Shown: positions 33,420 to 43,922 of the stretch, one piece after another
Layout: each line of letters opens with the position of its first letter
How positions within the stretch are numbered: position 1 is the stretch's first letter
DNA from: Limnomonas spitsbergensis
Taxonomy: Eukaryota; Chlorophyta; Chlorophyceae; Chlamydomonadales
Direction: 5' to 3'
Length of the DNA: 64,000 nt
NCBI GenBank assembly: GCA_037349105.1
Contig: JAYJMM010000039.1
Location: 5,362,501 to 5,426,500 of the forward strand
Program-made: the position numbers and the translations under genes
The notes under the pieces: generated by a model
What the model saw: only the letters and a program-made list of their open reading frames with translations
Told to the model about the DNA's origin: nothing
Database searches by the model: none

Positions 33420-36400
33420 CTGCTCCAGCCTCCAAGCATTCTCCTTGCTGGGCCGCAGCGGCGCACCGATCCCCAGCTTCCTCCGCTCCTCCGACTTGAC
33501 GGTCCATATATGCTCGTCCATCTCCTTCATGCCCTTGAAGTCCTCTTCAAGCCGAGGCTGCAACAGGCGCTTCCAAACCAGGAACTGCTCGCGTGCAAGG
33601 GGGGATTTGCTTTTTATTCAAGTGACACAGATGAGCTTGTGCATATGGGGAATATGCATGTGTGAGGAGAGGGACACAAATGTGTGAACGGGATAAAAAT
33701 GGGAAAGGGAAGCACACATGTGTAAAAATGATGTCTATGCCTAAGCCTATGCCTATGCGCTTGCCTATGCCTATGCCTAAGCCTAAGCCTGTGCCTATGC
33801 GCGTGCGCATATCCATGTACGAGTGCATGTCATTGCATGCGTGACACCTTTGCACTTGAAAGGAGAGCTCGTGCCCCCTTGGCAGCTAGGCCTACCTGAG
33901 CAGCCGCGACGATCGGCACGAGCCACTTGAAGCTGTTGTTGGGCTGGCGCGTCATGCGCGAGCGGTACGTGTACGGCCGGCCCTTGAGGGCAATGTCCAC
34001 CATTGTTGCAGACAGCTCATTCTGAGCGGGGGCGGGGCGGGGCGGGGCGGGGGGGGGGCAGTGTTAATAGTAGGGAGCCTCAGCTACATTTCAGCTACAG
34101 CATGACCCATTGCAAGGGGGGGGGGGGGGCAGTGTTAACAGTAGGGAGCCTCAGCTACATTTCAGCTACAGCATGACCCATTGCAAGGGGGGGGGGGTGA
34201 AGCAATCTCTGCCGCTTGGGCCACCTGCCGTAGGCCGGTCAAGGTTTGGTCCCCCCAATGGTGGCCGCCCAGCGGTTCCACATCAGCGGTCCAATGTGCA
34301 CTAAGGTAACTCTGGAGTGGCGAGGGGTGCTGCGAGGAGAGAGATATTGGCTACCATTGGTAGGAAGTGCATATTTCACTCCCGGCTAGATCAACTTGTA
34401 CATGCCACTGAGCCCCGGCCATCAGAGCTGCACCACAAAATAGGACGAGCCCACCCCCCAAACCGATACTCATAAAACAGCCAAGGCAATGCCACCTCTC
34501 GTCAGCCCTCGCCGACCAAAAAACGCCTGAGGGCCAGCAGCATGCGCAGGAAACAACAGCTTCATGAGGGCGATTGCGCTCCCCTCCTCTCACCAAACTC
34601 AGGTGGGCTCTTCTGCACTATTCTCCACACATCCCCCACTCGTCAACCCCGCCCCCCGCCAGTGATTATTTTTCACGACTCAGCAACACATCAGCTACAT
34701 TCAGGCCTCTGGCCTGAGGCCCTGTTTGTGGCCAGCCATGCTGCTTTGGCCACCAGTCGTAGGCCGGTCCAGGTTTGGTCCCGATTGCGCATTAAGCGGC
34801 TGAGGGGCGGCCTGATGAAGGTGGACTCGTAGCTTCAAAAATAAACACCGCTCCCCACATCTCGCTCTCACCACTCAGAGGCTTGAGTCAGGCAGCATGC
34901 GCTTCCCCGCCTCATCAGCAGAACATCCCTCAATCGCCACCAATCCCCCTCCACTCCCCCGCCCCCCACATCCAACTCTCACCACCCAGAGGCTGGAGTC
35001 AGGCAGCATGCGCTTCCCCGCCTTGTCAGCGGGACATCCCTCGCTGTTCTCCACAATCACAGCCGGCAGGGCGGGCCGCATGATGAGGCCAGCGGGCACC
35101 GCACGCCTCAAGCAGCGGATGCGCCGAGTCGCAAAGCTGTCTGCGAGAACATTATATGAGGGGTCCGGTGAGAACGGGGTCAGGACAAGGGCGGCAGGGG
35201 TGAGGGGTCAGGACAAGGGCGGCAGGGGTGAGGGGTCAGGACAAGGGCGGCAGGGGTGAGGGGTCAGGACAAAGGCGGCAGGGGTGAGGGGCCAGGATAA
35301 GGGCGGCAGGGATAAGGGGTCAGGACAAGGGCGGCAGGGGTGAGGGGTCAGGACAAGGGCGGCAGGGGTGAGGGGTCAGGATAAGGGCGGCAGGGATCAG
35401 GGGTCAGGACAAGGGCGGCAGGGGTGAGGGGTCAGGATAAGGGCGGCAGGGGTGAGGGGTCAGGACAAGGGCGGCAGGGGTGAGGGGTCAGGACAAGGGC
35501 GGCAGGGGTGAGGGGTCAGGACAAGGGCGGCAGGGGTGAGGGGTCAGGATAAGGGCGGCAGGGGTGAGGGGTCAGGACAAGGGCGGCAGGGGTGAGGGGT
35601 CAGGATAAGGGCGGCAGGGGTGAGGGGTCGGGACAAGGGCGGCAGGGGTGAGGGGTCATGATAAGGGCGGCAGGGGTGAGGGGTCAGGACAAGGGCGGCA
35701 GGGGTGAGGGGTCAGGATAAGGGTGGCAGGGATAAGGGGTCAGGACAAGGGCGACAGGGGTGAGGGGTCAGGATAAGGGAGGCAGGGGTGAGGGGTCAGG
35801 ATAAGGGTGGCAGGGATAAGGGGTCAGGATAAGGGTGACAGGGATAAGGGGACAGGATAAGGGCGGCAGGGGTGAGGGGTCAGGATAAGGGTGGCAGGGG
35901 TGAGGGGTCAGGAAAAGGGCGGCAGGGGTGAGGGGTCAGGATAAGGGTGGCAGGGGTGAGGGGTCAGGATAAGGGTGGCAGGGGTGAGGGGCCAGGATAA
36001 GGGTGGCAGGGGTGAGGGGTCAGGATAAGGGTGGCAGGGGTGAGGGGTCAGGATAAGGGCGGCAGGGTGAGGGGTCAGGATAAGGGCGGCAGGGGTGAGG
36101 GGTCAGGATAAGGGCGGCAGGGTGAGGGGTCAGGATAAGGGCGGCAGGGGTGAGGAGTCATGATAAGGGCGGCAGGGATAAGGGGTCAGGATAAGGGTGG
36201 CAGGGATAAGGGGTCAGGATAAGGGTGGCAGGGATAAGGGGTCAGGATAAGGGTGGCAGGGATAAGGGGTCAGGATAAGGGCGGCAGGGGTGAGGGGTCA
36301 GGATAAGGGCGGCAGGGATAAGGGGTCAGGATAAGGGTGGCAGGGGTGAGGGGTCAGGATAAGGGCGGCAGGGGTGAGGGGTCAGGATAAGGGCGGCAGG

Positions 36401-39400
36401 GATCAGGGGTCAGGACAAGGGCGGCAGGGGTGAGGGGTCAGGATAAGGGCGGCAGGGGTGAGGGGTCAGGACAAGGGCGGCAGGGGTGAGGGGTCAGGAC
36501 AAGGGCGGCAGGGGTGAGGGGTCAGGACAAGGGCGGCAGGGGTGAGGGGTCAGGATAAGGGCGGCAGGGGTGAGGGGTCAGGACAAGGGCGGCAGGGGTG
36601 AGGGGTCAGGATAAGGGCGGCAGGGGTGAGGGGTCGGGACAAGGGCGGCAGGGGTGAGGGGTCAGGACAAGGGCGGCAGGGGTGAGGGGTCAGGACAAGG
36701 GCAGCAGGGGTGAGGGGTCAGGATAAGGGTGGTAGGGATAAGGGGTCAGGACAAGGGCGACAGGGGTGAGGGGTCAGGATAAGGGAGGCAGGGGTGAGGG
36801 GTCAGGATAAGGGTGGCAGGGATAAGGGGTCAGGATAAGGGTGACAGGGATAAGGGGTCAGGATAAGGGCGGCAGGGGTGAGGGGTCAGGATAAGGGTGG
36901 CAGGGGTGAGGGGTCAGGAAAAGGGCGGCAGGGGTGAGGGGTCAGGATAAGGGTGGCAGGGGTGAGGGGTCAGGATAAGGGTGGCAGGGGTGAGGGGCCA
37001 GGATAAGGGTGGCAGGGGTGAGGGGTCAGGATAACGGTGGCAGGGGTGAGGGGTCAGGATAAGGGCGACAGGGTGAGGGGTCAGGATAAGGGCGGCAGGG
37101 GTGAGGGGTCAGGATAAGGGCGGCAGGGTGAGGGGTCAGGATAAGGGCGGCAGGGGTGAGGAGTCATGATAAGGGCGGCAGGGTGAGGGGTCAGGATAAG
37201 GGTGGCAGGGATAAGGGGTCAGGATAAGGGTGGCAGGGATAAGGGGTCAGGATAAGGGTGGCAGGGATAAGGGGTCAGGATAAGGGCGGCAGGTGTGAGG
37301 GGTCAGGATAAGGGCGGCAGGGATAAGGGGTCAGGATAAGGGTGGCAGGGATGAGGGGTCAGGATAAGGGTGGCAGGGATAAGGGGTCAGGATAAGGGTG
37401 GCAGGGATAAGGGGTCAGGATAAGGGTGGCAGGGATAAGGGGTCAGGATAAGGGCGGCAGGGATAAGGGGTCAGGATAAGGGTGGCAGGGATAAGGGGTC
37501 AGGATAAGGGTGGCAGGGATAAGGGGTCAGGATAAGGGTGGCAGGGATAAGGGGTCAGGATAAGGGCGGCAGGTGTGAGGGGTCAGGATAAGGGCGGCAG
37601 GGGTGAAGGGTCAGGATAAGGGTGGCAGGGATAAGGGGTCAGGACAAGGGCGGCAGGGGTGAGGGGTCAGGATAAGGGTGGCAGGGATAAGGGGTCAGGG
37701 AAGGGGCGACAAAACGACATCCAGCAGCAGCTGCGCCGAGTCGCAAAGCTGTCTGAGACAGCGTGGTGAAGGAGAGGGAGCGGGAGGACCAGGTCAGAAC
37801 AAGAGCAGGGAAGGAGAGGGGCAACAGACGGCAGCCCCTGCTCAGAGTGATAAGGCTGTCTGCAAGGGCGCGGTAAAGGAGAGGGAGCGGGAGGACCAGG
37901 TCAGGACAAGGGCAGGGAATGGGAGGGGCAACAGACGGCAGCCCCTGCTCAGAGTGGCAAAGCTATCTGTGACCAAGTTTGAAGAAGGGTCCGTGAGGGG
38001 CATAGTCAGGACAAGGGTGGGGCAGGGATGCAGGGTCAGAGATGGGACGACAAAACGTCTGCACTAGTCCGTTCTGTAAGGGAGTTCAGGATTTGTTACC
38101 ATACTCGCAACGTATAGGTCTGCACCAAAGTCTGTGCGGTGGGAGACTTTAGGATCTGTAACCATACTTGTCAAGGTCCGCATAATAGCCTGTAGCTTGA
38201 GGGGTCATTCTTAACCCTGAACCCATGGGTCTGCACAATTGTCCGTGCCGCGAGAGATTTAAGGATGTGCTACCATACTCATAACTCATGGGTCCGCACA
38301 TAAGTCCATGCCGTGAGGGTTCAGTGGTCTTGAACCAAATATCATGGGACCGCACAAGAGGTTGTCGGGGTTGAAGTTGCGGTTTAGGTTTTCTGAAACT
38401 AAACCCACAAGTCCGTGCCAGGAGGTTTGTTAAACCCTAAACCCTGACCCATAGGTCCGCACCGTAGCCCATGTCGTGAGGTTTTCAAAACCTAAACCCT
38501 GACACATAGGTTCGCACCGTAGCCCGTGCCGTGAGGTTTTAAAAACCCTAAACCCTGACACATAGGTTCGCACCGTAGCCCGTGCCGTGAGGTTTTAAAA
38601 ACCTTAAACCCTGACACATAGGTCTGCACTGTAGTCCATGAGAGGGGGGTATGTACACCCTTAACCCTGACCCATGATTTCGCACCATAGTCCGTGCCGG
38701 GAGGCGTCTGTGCGAGGTTCCCGTGTGTGAGCACCAGCACTGTCCGCTGCCAGATGTTGGGGCCCAGGATGTCTGTGATGGCCCGCATGATCTGCAGCGA
38801 AGGGGGGAGGGGTTATGATAAATGATCTGCAACTGGGGTGTGGGGTGTGTAGGGGGTTATGAGTGCATGGTCTTAAAGAAGGGAGGGGAGGGGGGGGGGG
38901 GGGGGGTATGATACGGGATCTTTAACGGGGGTGGGGTGCGTTGGGGGGGGTATGAGTGCATGGTCTTCAACAGAAGAGAGGGGGGTATGCGCAAATGATA
39001 TGTCAGCTGTTGTGACCCAGGATGTCTGTGATGGCCTGCATGATCTGCAGCAGAGGAGGGAGGGGGGGGGGGGGGGGGGGGTATGAGCAAACGATCTGTC
39101 CGTTTTTGAGACCCTGGTGCCTGTGATGGCCCGCATGATCTGCAGCAATGGGGGTGTGGGGCGATAATGATACATGATCTGCAACTGGGGTGAAATGTAG
39201 GGGGGAGTAAGAGTGCATGGTCTTCAACAGGGGGGGTGGGGTATGAGCAAATGATCTGTCAGTTGTTTGGACCCAGGTACCTGTGATGGCCTGCATGGTC
39301 TACGAGGAGTAGCAGCAGCATCAACGCCATCAACTTGGCAGCATCAGTGGACAGGGTAGAATAGGCATTGGCAGTAGCAGTTGTAGCAGCAGAAGCAATC

Positions 39401-42400
39401 GCAAACTACCAGTGGCAATAACAGTAGCAGGAGCAGTAGCAGTAACATTATCAGTACCAAAAGCAGCAGCAGGAGAAGCTACTGCGGAGGCTATGATGGT
39501 ATTCAACTGCGAAGGCAGCCATAAACCTTCCTAATCATCTTCAGGACAAAAGCACTTTGCCCCTACCGGGTAGCTTCATCGCGCCAGATAATTGTCTTAT
39601 CTTTCTCTCATTAGAAGAGACACTGATCCCCAGGGCAGAGAGCCAGAGTGGTGCACACGTCAGCAAAGAGCATAAGACAAGGTGTTGGCCTGTGTGTACC
39701 GCCGCCTCCAGCAGATCCAAGCAGTACAGGTATGGGGAAATCCACGCCATACGTACCGCCTTGTCCAGGGGCTCCACGCGGTACAGGTCCAGGCGATCCA
39801 CGTACAACACAACGTCGATGGACTGCCCCTTGATGTCTTGCGCAATCTTGCGAAGCGCCTGCCAGAGAAAGCGCCGGGCGAGAGTGCGGGACGAGGGTTT
39901 CGAGGGTGCAGGGCAATTTCGTGCAGAGCAGAGTTCGAGGGTGCAGGGCAATTTAGGGTTAACAGTAAGGGACGAAGGTGCAGGGCAATTTAGGGTTAAC
40001 AGTAAGGGACGAGGGTGCAGGGCAATTTAGGGTTAACAGTAAGGGACGAGGGTGCAGGGCAATTTAGGGTAAACAGTAAGGGACGAGGGTGCAGGGCAAT
40101 TTAGGATGTACAGCAAGGGACGTGGGACAAGGATGTAGGGCTTAGGACGGGTGAGGGATGATGGCCTGTGTGGGCACTGGGCAGCATCAATCGAAAAGAC
40201 CCTGACAAACAAGCAGCCGCCTCTGCTCACCTGGCCATGCTACGAGCCATGGGCTCAAACCATCACAGCATGCTACTCTTTGACCCCAACACCCCACGCA
40301 CGTCCTCCTCCCCTTACCGTCTGGTTCACCGAGTCCCCCGCCTCCGGATCCTCCAAGCCACACGTATCAATCAGCTTGACGCGGAAGCCGTCAGCGCTAG
40401 ACTCCGCATCCTCAACCTACACGCAGCCACAGGCGCAGGTGTGGCAGTGTGGGTGTACAAAGACGAGCCGTCCTAGTGCAGAAGACACCATGCGCTTGCC
40501 ACTGCCCTGCCCGTCCCATCCATGTGCATAAATGTGGAAGTGTGGCAAAAAAACAGATGTTTCATACTGGTTGACAGGTGCATGCACAAGAGAGGCAAGA
40601 AGCAGTGGACAAATGGCAGTAGGGCACGCGTACAAAAGCGAGTCACTCTAGCGCACTAGACAACATAGCATCTGCTGCTGACATGCTCTGTCCCGCCTGT
40701 CCTGTCCTGCCCCCTCCCGTCCAGTCCAGCCCTGCCCCGTCCCCCTCCTTTAGCCCAGCCCTGCCTTCTCGTGTCCGGCCCGTCCTGTCCTGCCCATCCC
40801 TTCCAGTCCCGCCCTGCCCCGTCCCCCCTATTTAGCCCGACCCTGCCCTGCCCCGTCCCCCCCCTTTAGCCCAGCCCTGCCCTGTCGTGCCCCCCCCGTC
40901 CTGTCCTACCCATCCCGTCCAGTCCCGCCCTGCCCCGTCCCCCCCCTTGAGCCCAACCCTGCTCTGTCCTCTTTGCCCCTCCCACACCTGCCTCTCCCCT
41001 ACCTGCCTCTCCCCCACCTGCCTCTCCCCCACCTGCCTCTCCCTCACCTGCCTCTCCCCCACCTGCCTCTCCCCTACCTGCCTCTCCCCCACCTGCCTCT
41101 CCCCCACCTGCCTCTCCCTCACCTGCCTCACCCCCACATGCCTCTCCCTCACCTGCCTCTCCCCCACCTGCCTCTCCCCCACCTGCCTCTCCCCCACCTG
41201 CCTCTCCCTCACCTGCCTCTCCCCCACCTGCCTCTCCCTCACCTGCCTCTCCCCCACCTGCCTCTCCCTCACCTGCCTCTCCCCCATCTGCCTCTCCCCC
41301 ACCTGCCTCTCCCTCACCTGCCTCTCCCCCACCTGCCTCTCCCTCACCTGCCTCTCCCCCACCTGCCTCTCCCTCACCTGCCTCTCCCCCACCTGCCTCT
41401 CCCCCACCTGCCTCTCCCTCACCTGCCTCTCCCCCACCTGCCTCTCCCTCACCTGCCTCTCCCCCACCTGCCTCTCCCCCACCTACCTCTCCCTCACCTG
41501 CCTCTCCCCCACCTGCCTCTCCCACACCTGCCTCTCCCACACCTACCTCTCCTTCTTTGCCCCTGTCCCCCTCCCCCCTGGCCCCCTCTCCCACCAGCTT
41601 CGTGAATGGCGTCGTAATCTCCGTGTCTGCTTGCAGCTTAAAGGCCATGACGCGGGCCAGCTGCTCATTCAGCAGCGAGTTCACCAGGGAGCTCTTGCCC
41701 ACGCTGGACTTGCCTGGGGAGCGAGGGGACCAAGGAAGGGGCAGGGAAGGTCAGCAAGGGAGGGGGAGCGGAGAAGGACGGGCGGGGGGAGGAAGGGGAG
41801 GGGAGGGAGAGCGGAGCAGGGGCGGTGAACGGGGGTGGGGGGGCAGAGGCGGAGGGTGTGCAAGATAGGGGGAGCAGAGAAGGACGGGCGGGGGGGGAAA
41901 GGGAAAGGAGGGAGAGCGAAGCAGGGGCGGTGAAGGGGGGGGGGCAGAGGCGGAAGGTGTGCAAGATAGGGGTAGCGGAGAAGGACGGGCGGGGGGGAAG
42001 GGGAGGGGAGGGAGAGCAGAGCAGGGGCGGTGAAGGGGGGTGGGGGGGCAGAGGCGGAAGGTGTGCAAGGTTCAGGTGAAGGGCGGAAAGGAGTATGCAA
42101 GCGAGGGGCAGCAGGGGCAGGGAGCAGGGTCGGGTGAGAGTAGGGACAAGAGAAAGGTTTCACGGGGTCGGGAGCGGGGGAGCAGCAGCAGGATTCCAAG
42201 GGAGCTCTTGCCAACACTGGGATTCCTTAACAAGGGCAGGTCAGCTCATGCATGGGGTGCGGCAGGTAAGGACAAGGCGGCGCAGGGCTGGGCAGAGCAG
42301 GGCAAGGTGGGGAAGCGCAAAGCGCGGTAGTGCAGTGTAAGGCAAGCGGGTTTGGGAAAAAACAGGGCAGGACAAGGCGGGGCAGGGCTGGGCAGTGCAG

Positions 42401-43450
42401 TGCAGGGCAGGGTGGCGGAGCACCAATGCAGTGTAAGGCAAGCGGGCTTGGGAACAAACAGGTCCACTTGCGGCACCCCACCTAGTAACAGCACCGTCAT
42501 CTGCTTCTTGCCAGCTTCATGCAGCTCCTCCAGTAGCTGCAGTACGTCTGCCCGCTCCTGCATGCCACGTCGGTCACCATAGGTATACATCGGTCACCAT
42601 TGGTATACATCGGTTAGTGTCTACCCCTGTTCTTACTGACCCACCCTAGTCTTATTTCCCTTCCCGGGGTATACAGACCGGGGTGTGGGCGTCTCGTAAA
42701 CCTGTGCTTCCCAAAACCCACGCCGCATCGGCCTTCTCTGTTCTTTTCTTACGTCAGAGAATGGCACGTGACGCACTGGAGACATGATGGAGTGCTGGGG
42801 GCAGGTCGGGGTTTTGGATCCAGCCGGGGCCAATTATAATGTCATTCAGAAATGGACCATTTCCTGTGGCAGGCTGCCTGGAAGCCTCCACTGGCCCATA
42901 GGGACCAAGCTTTGAATGGGTCACGGCCAGGGTCCCAGGCAGTGATAGAGCTGGACTGCAGCTGAATTTGACCCTGGAGGTAAACAATTGCCTGGGCCTG
43001 GTCCCCTGCCTGGGCTTGGCTCCCAACCCCAGCGCCTGCCCCCCCCTTGGACCTGCCGCCCCCCCTCCCCATGCTCAGCCATGCAGGGGCGGTCTCTCGA
43101 ATGGCGAGCCCCTAAAAATACCGATTGCCATGCACATCAACGCTGAAAGGGAGATAGGAGAGATACGTAACAGGATAACTTCTGATTGATCTGGGAGCTC
43201 GTCACTCTGGAGTGTAGCTGCCATGTGACGCCTGTTAGGAGGGGTCACAGGCAAGTGTGAAGCTTCGATGTGCTTGCAAGCTGTTGACCCGCTGCCCTCA
43301 TTTCGACGCACCGGTAGCGTCTTGAGGCCAGTCCACGGCACGGCTTTCTCCTCCACCTCCTCTTCCTCTTCCTCCTCCTCCGCCTCTACTTCGTCATCCT
43401 CCTCCTCGACATCCTCGACCAGTCCGTCCTCATCTTCGGCATTACGAAAA
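33420..43450 (-). CDS. TOC159/TOC34-family chloroplast import receptor GTPase
   Basis: Minus-strand exons: about 43450-43312 (acidic, then [14 protein letters not shown]), 42557-42482, 41713-41595, 40416-40318, 39858-39757, 38791-38686, 35140-34983, 34021-33896, 33587-33420; all joins keep phase. The product binds GTP and receives preproteins at the outer chloroplast membrane. Visible motifs: G1 split by an intron as MTVLLLG + [14 protein letters not shown]3-like [13 protein letters not shown]; family-typical [21 protein letters not shown]4-like [20 protein letters not shown]5-like VIVENSEGC with [10 protein letters not shown]; then [13 protein letters not shown], at the place of the C-terminal membrane part of TOC34. 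The N-terminal Glu/Asp block recalls the A-domain of TOC159. The true 5' end (candidate MRMSARRK, 43642-43619) and any exon after 33420 are unresolved. Introns hold huge minisatellites. Confidence 0.88.
34060..34330. mobile_element. Dispersed repeat family A copy, partly duplicated
   Basis: A 64-bp segment (AGTAGGGAGCCTCAGCTACA onward, ending in a G-run) is present twice at 34070-34130 and 34138-34198. It is followed by CCGTAGGCCGGTCAAGGTTT and a GTGCACTAAGGTAAC end. Located in a TOC intron. Confidence 0.6.
34690..34845. mobile_element. Dispersed repeat family A copy
   Basis: Contains CATCAGCTACATTCAGGCCT and GTCGTAGGCCGGTCCAGGTT. In the TOC intron between exons 35140-34983 and 34021-33896. 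Confidence 0.55.
34866..34939 (-). pseudogene. Decayed duplicate of a TOC exon 3' half
   Basis: Minus strand reads [18 protein letters not shown] followed by TGA where the real exon (34983-35140) has TGG, then the same GTGAGAG donor. It is a tandem copy of the last ~70 bp of the exon with substitutions and a stop. Confidence 0.8.
35160..37705. repeat. 2.5-kb minisatellite (GGGGTCAGGATAAGGGCGGCAG)
   Basis: About 93 copies of a 26-28 bp unit, TGAGGGGTCAGGA(T/C)AAGG plus G(C/T)GGCAGGGG, inside the 3.5-kb TOC intron 35141-38685. A block of about 1 kb appears twice (35,390-36,250 and 36,400-37,270 share the same order of variant units, including the CGACAGGGGTGAGG and GGAAAAGGGCGG variants), so the array grew by at least one large duplication. 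The reading frame closes quickly, so it is non-coding. Confidence 0.95.
37725..38060 (-). repeat. Three decayed copies of a TOC exon 5' end and acceptor
   Basis: The real exon begins on the minus strand as CGCAG|ACAGCTTTGCGACTCG (35140). Similar segments lie at 37728-37760 (ACAGCTTTGCGACTCGGCGC, identical 20 bases), 37840-37868 and 37950-37980 (AGATAGCTTTGCCACTCT type). They sit at the far end of the same intron, separated from the real site by the 2.5-kb array. Confidence 0.75.
38090..38685 (-). repeat. Tandem copies of a TOC splice-donor segment
   Basis: About nine 55-65 bp units. On the minus strand the real exon ends GGCACGGACTATG|GTGCGA; the units carry GGCACGGGCTACG|GTGCGAA or decayed forms and then a CAGGGTTTAGGGTTT telomere-like stretch. 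The best-kept copies are nearest the exon (38500-38640). Confidence 0.8.
38860..39300 (-). repeat. Decayed tandem copies of a TOC exon 5' end
   Basis: The real exon starts CTGCAG|ATCATGCGGGCCATCACA (38791). Copies of the acceptor plus first 25-40 bases lie near 39010-39055 ([10 protein letters not shown] then a stop), 39115-39150 and 39270-39300, separated by G-runs (38891-38906, 39061-39080). Period is 110-160 bp. Confidence 0.8.
39930..40105. repeat. 39-bp tandem repeat with telomere-like core
   Basis: Five copies of AGGGTGCAGGGCAATTTAGG followed by GTTAACAGTAAGGGACG. In the TOC intron 39859-40317. Confidence 0.9.
40680..40975. repeat. C-rich degenerate repeats
   Basis: Degenerate repeats of CCCTGCCCCGTCCCCCC, TTTAGCCCAGCCCTGCC and CCTGTCCTGCCC, period about 60-75 bp. 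Intronic in the TOC gene. Confidence 0.75.
40977..41556 (-). repeat. 15-bp array of splice-donor-like units
   Basis: About 38 copies. On the minus (gene) strand each unit is AGAGGCAG|GTGGGGG or AGAGGCAG|GTGAGGG, a near-ideal 5' splice site (CAG|GTGAG). It starts 40 bp after the real donor AAGCTG|GTGGGAGAGG of exon 41595-41713 and resembles it. Every third base of all frames is open on both strands for over 200 codons, which is an artefact of the 15-bp period. Confidence 0.95.
41755..42080. repeat. About 105-bp tandem repeat, three copies
   Basis: Copies start near 41766, 41871 and 41972 with GGAGCGGAGAAGGACGGGCG and contain GAGCAGGGGCGGTGAA and GGCGGAAGGTGTGCAAGAT. Intronic, directly upstream (gene sense) of the P-loop exon. 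Confidence 0.85.
42195..42240 (-). pseudogene. Decayed copy of the P-loop exon start
   Basis: Minus strand reads AATCCCAGTGTTGGCAAGAG plus CTCCCTTGG, giving [10 protein letters not shown]. This mirrors [10 protein letters not shown] of the real exon (41713-41595), about 500 bp away in the same intron. Frame and acceptor are degraded. Confidence 0.7.
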
Positions 43451-43922
43451 TTAAAGCGTCATGCGTCTGGACACAAAGTGCTTGCTTGGCATCGCTTTGG
43501 GGGAAGCCTTATGCGACATCGCATCGTTCTTGATCATGGCAGCCGTCAGGACGCTTGTTCCCCGTCATGAGTTATACAGCGCCTCGTCGCAGTTAACATC
43601 CTTGTCGCCTTTACATACCTTCCTCCTCGCGCTCATTCTCATCTCGTTTAGGTGGCATAGCTCCAATCGTCGCTCAAATGCGACAACGAGGCGCCTCTGG
43701 TGCCTTCGTGGACCTAGCTGGCGATCGTTGATCGAGATTTGAATGCTTGTTAATAATCGGGGAGTATCCAGCCCGTCTGTCCTGCTTCCTGAAAAATTGT
43801 CTGAACTACAATTTCGGTTGCACGGCGGTTGGCAAAAATCATGACAAGTTCGCAAACAGGCGCAGGCGATTATGCTCCCTGATTACGCTCCCTAAAGCCT
43901 AGTAGCCGTTCCTGATAGAGCC
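43451..43922. promoter_or_regulatory. Shared 5' region of divergent TOC and HAD genes
   Basis: The minus-strand TOC gene and the plus-strand HAD gene start on either side, so both promoters must lie in or near this 0.5 kb. A candidate TOC first exon with ATG at 43642 and donor AAG|GTATGT (43619) lies here but does not join in phase with the acidic exon as I drew it. No TATA box stands out. Confidence 0.35.

Noticed and set aside
35160..37705. CRISPR-like array (regular 27-bp units)
   Set aside because: Units are head-to-tail without unique spacers, and the sequence is a eukaryotic intron. It is an ordinary minisatellite.
40866..41828. Leu/Pro-rich, Cys/Leu/Ser/Pro-rich and Gly/Glu-rich frames over the 15-bp array
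   Set aside because: All are by-products of a 15-bp period. The true coding signal nearby is the P-loop exon on the minus strand (41713-41595).
43320..43440. Plus-strand Ser-rich frame ([14 protein letters not shown])
   Set aside because: It is the antisense of the acidic TOC exon ([12 protein letters not shown]), which joins in phase to PWTGLKTLP and the G-domain exons.
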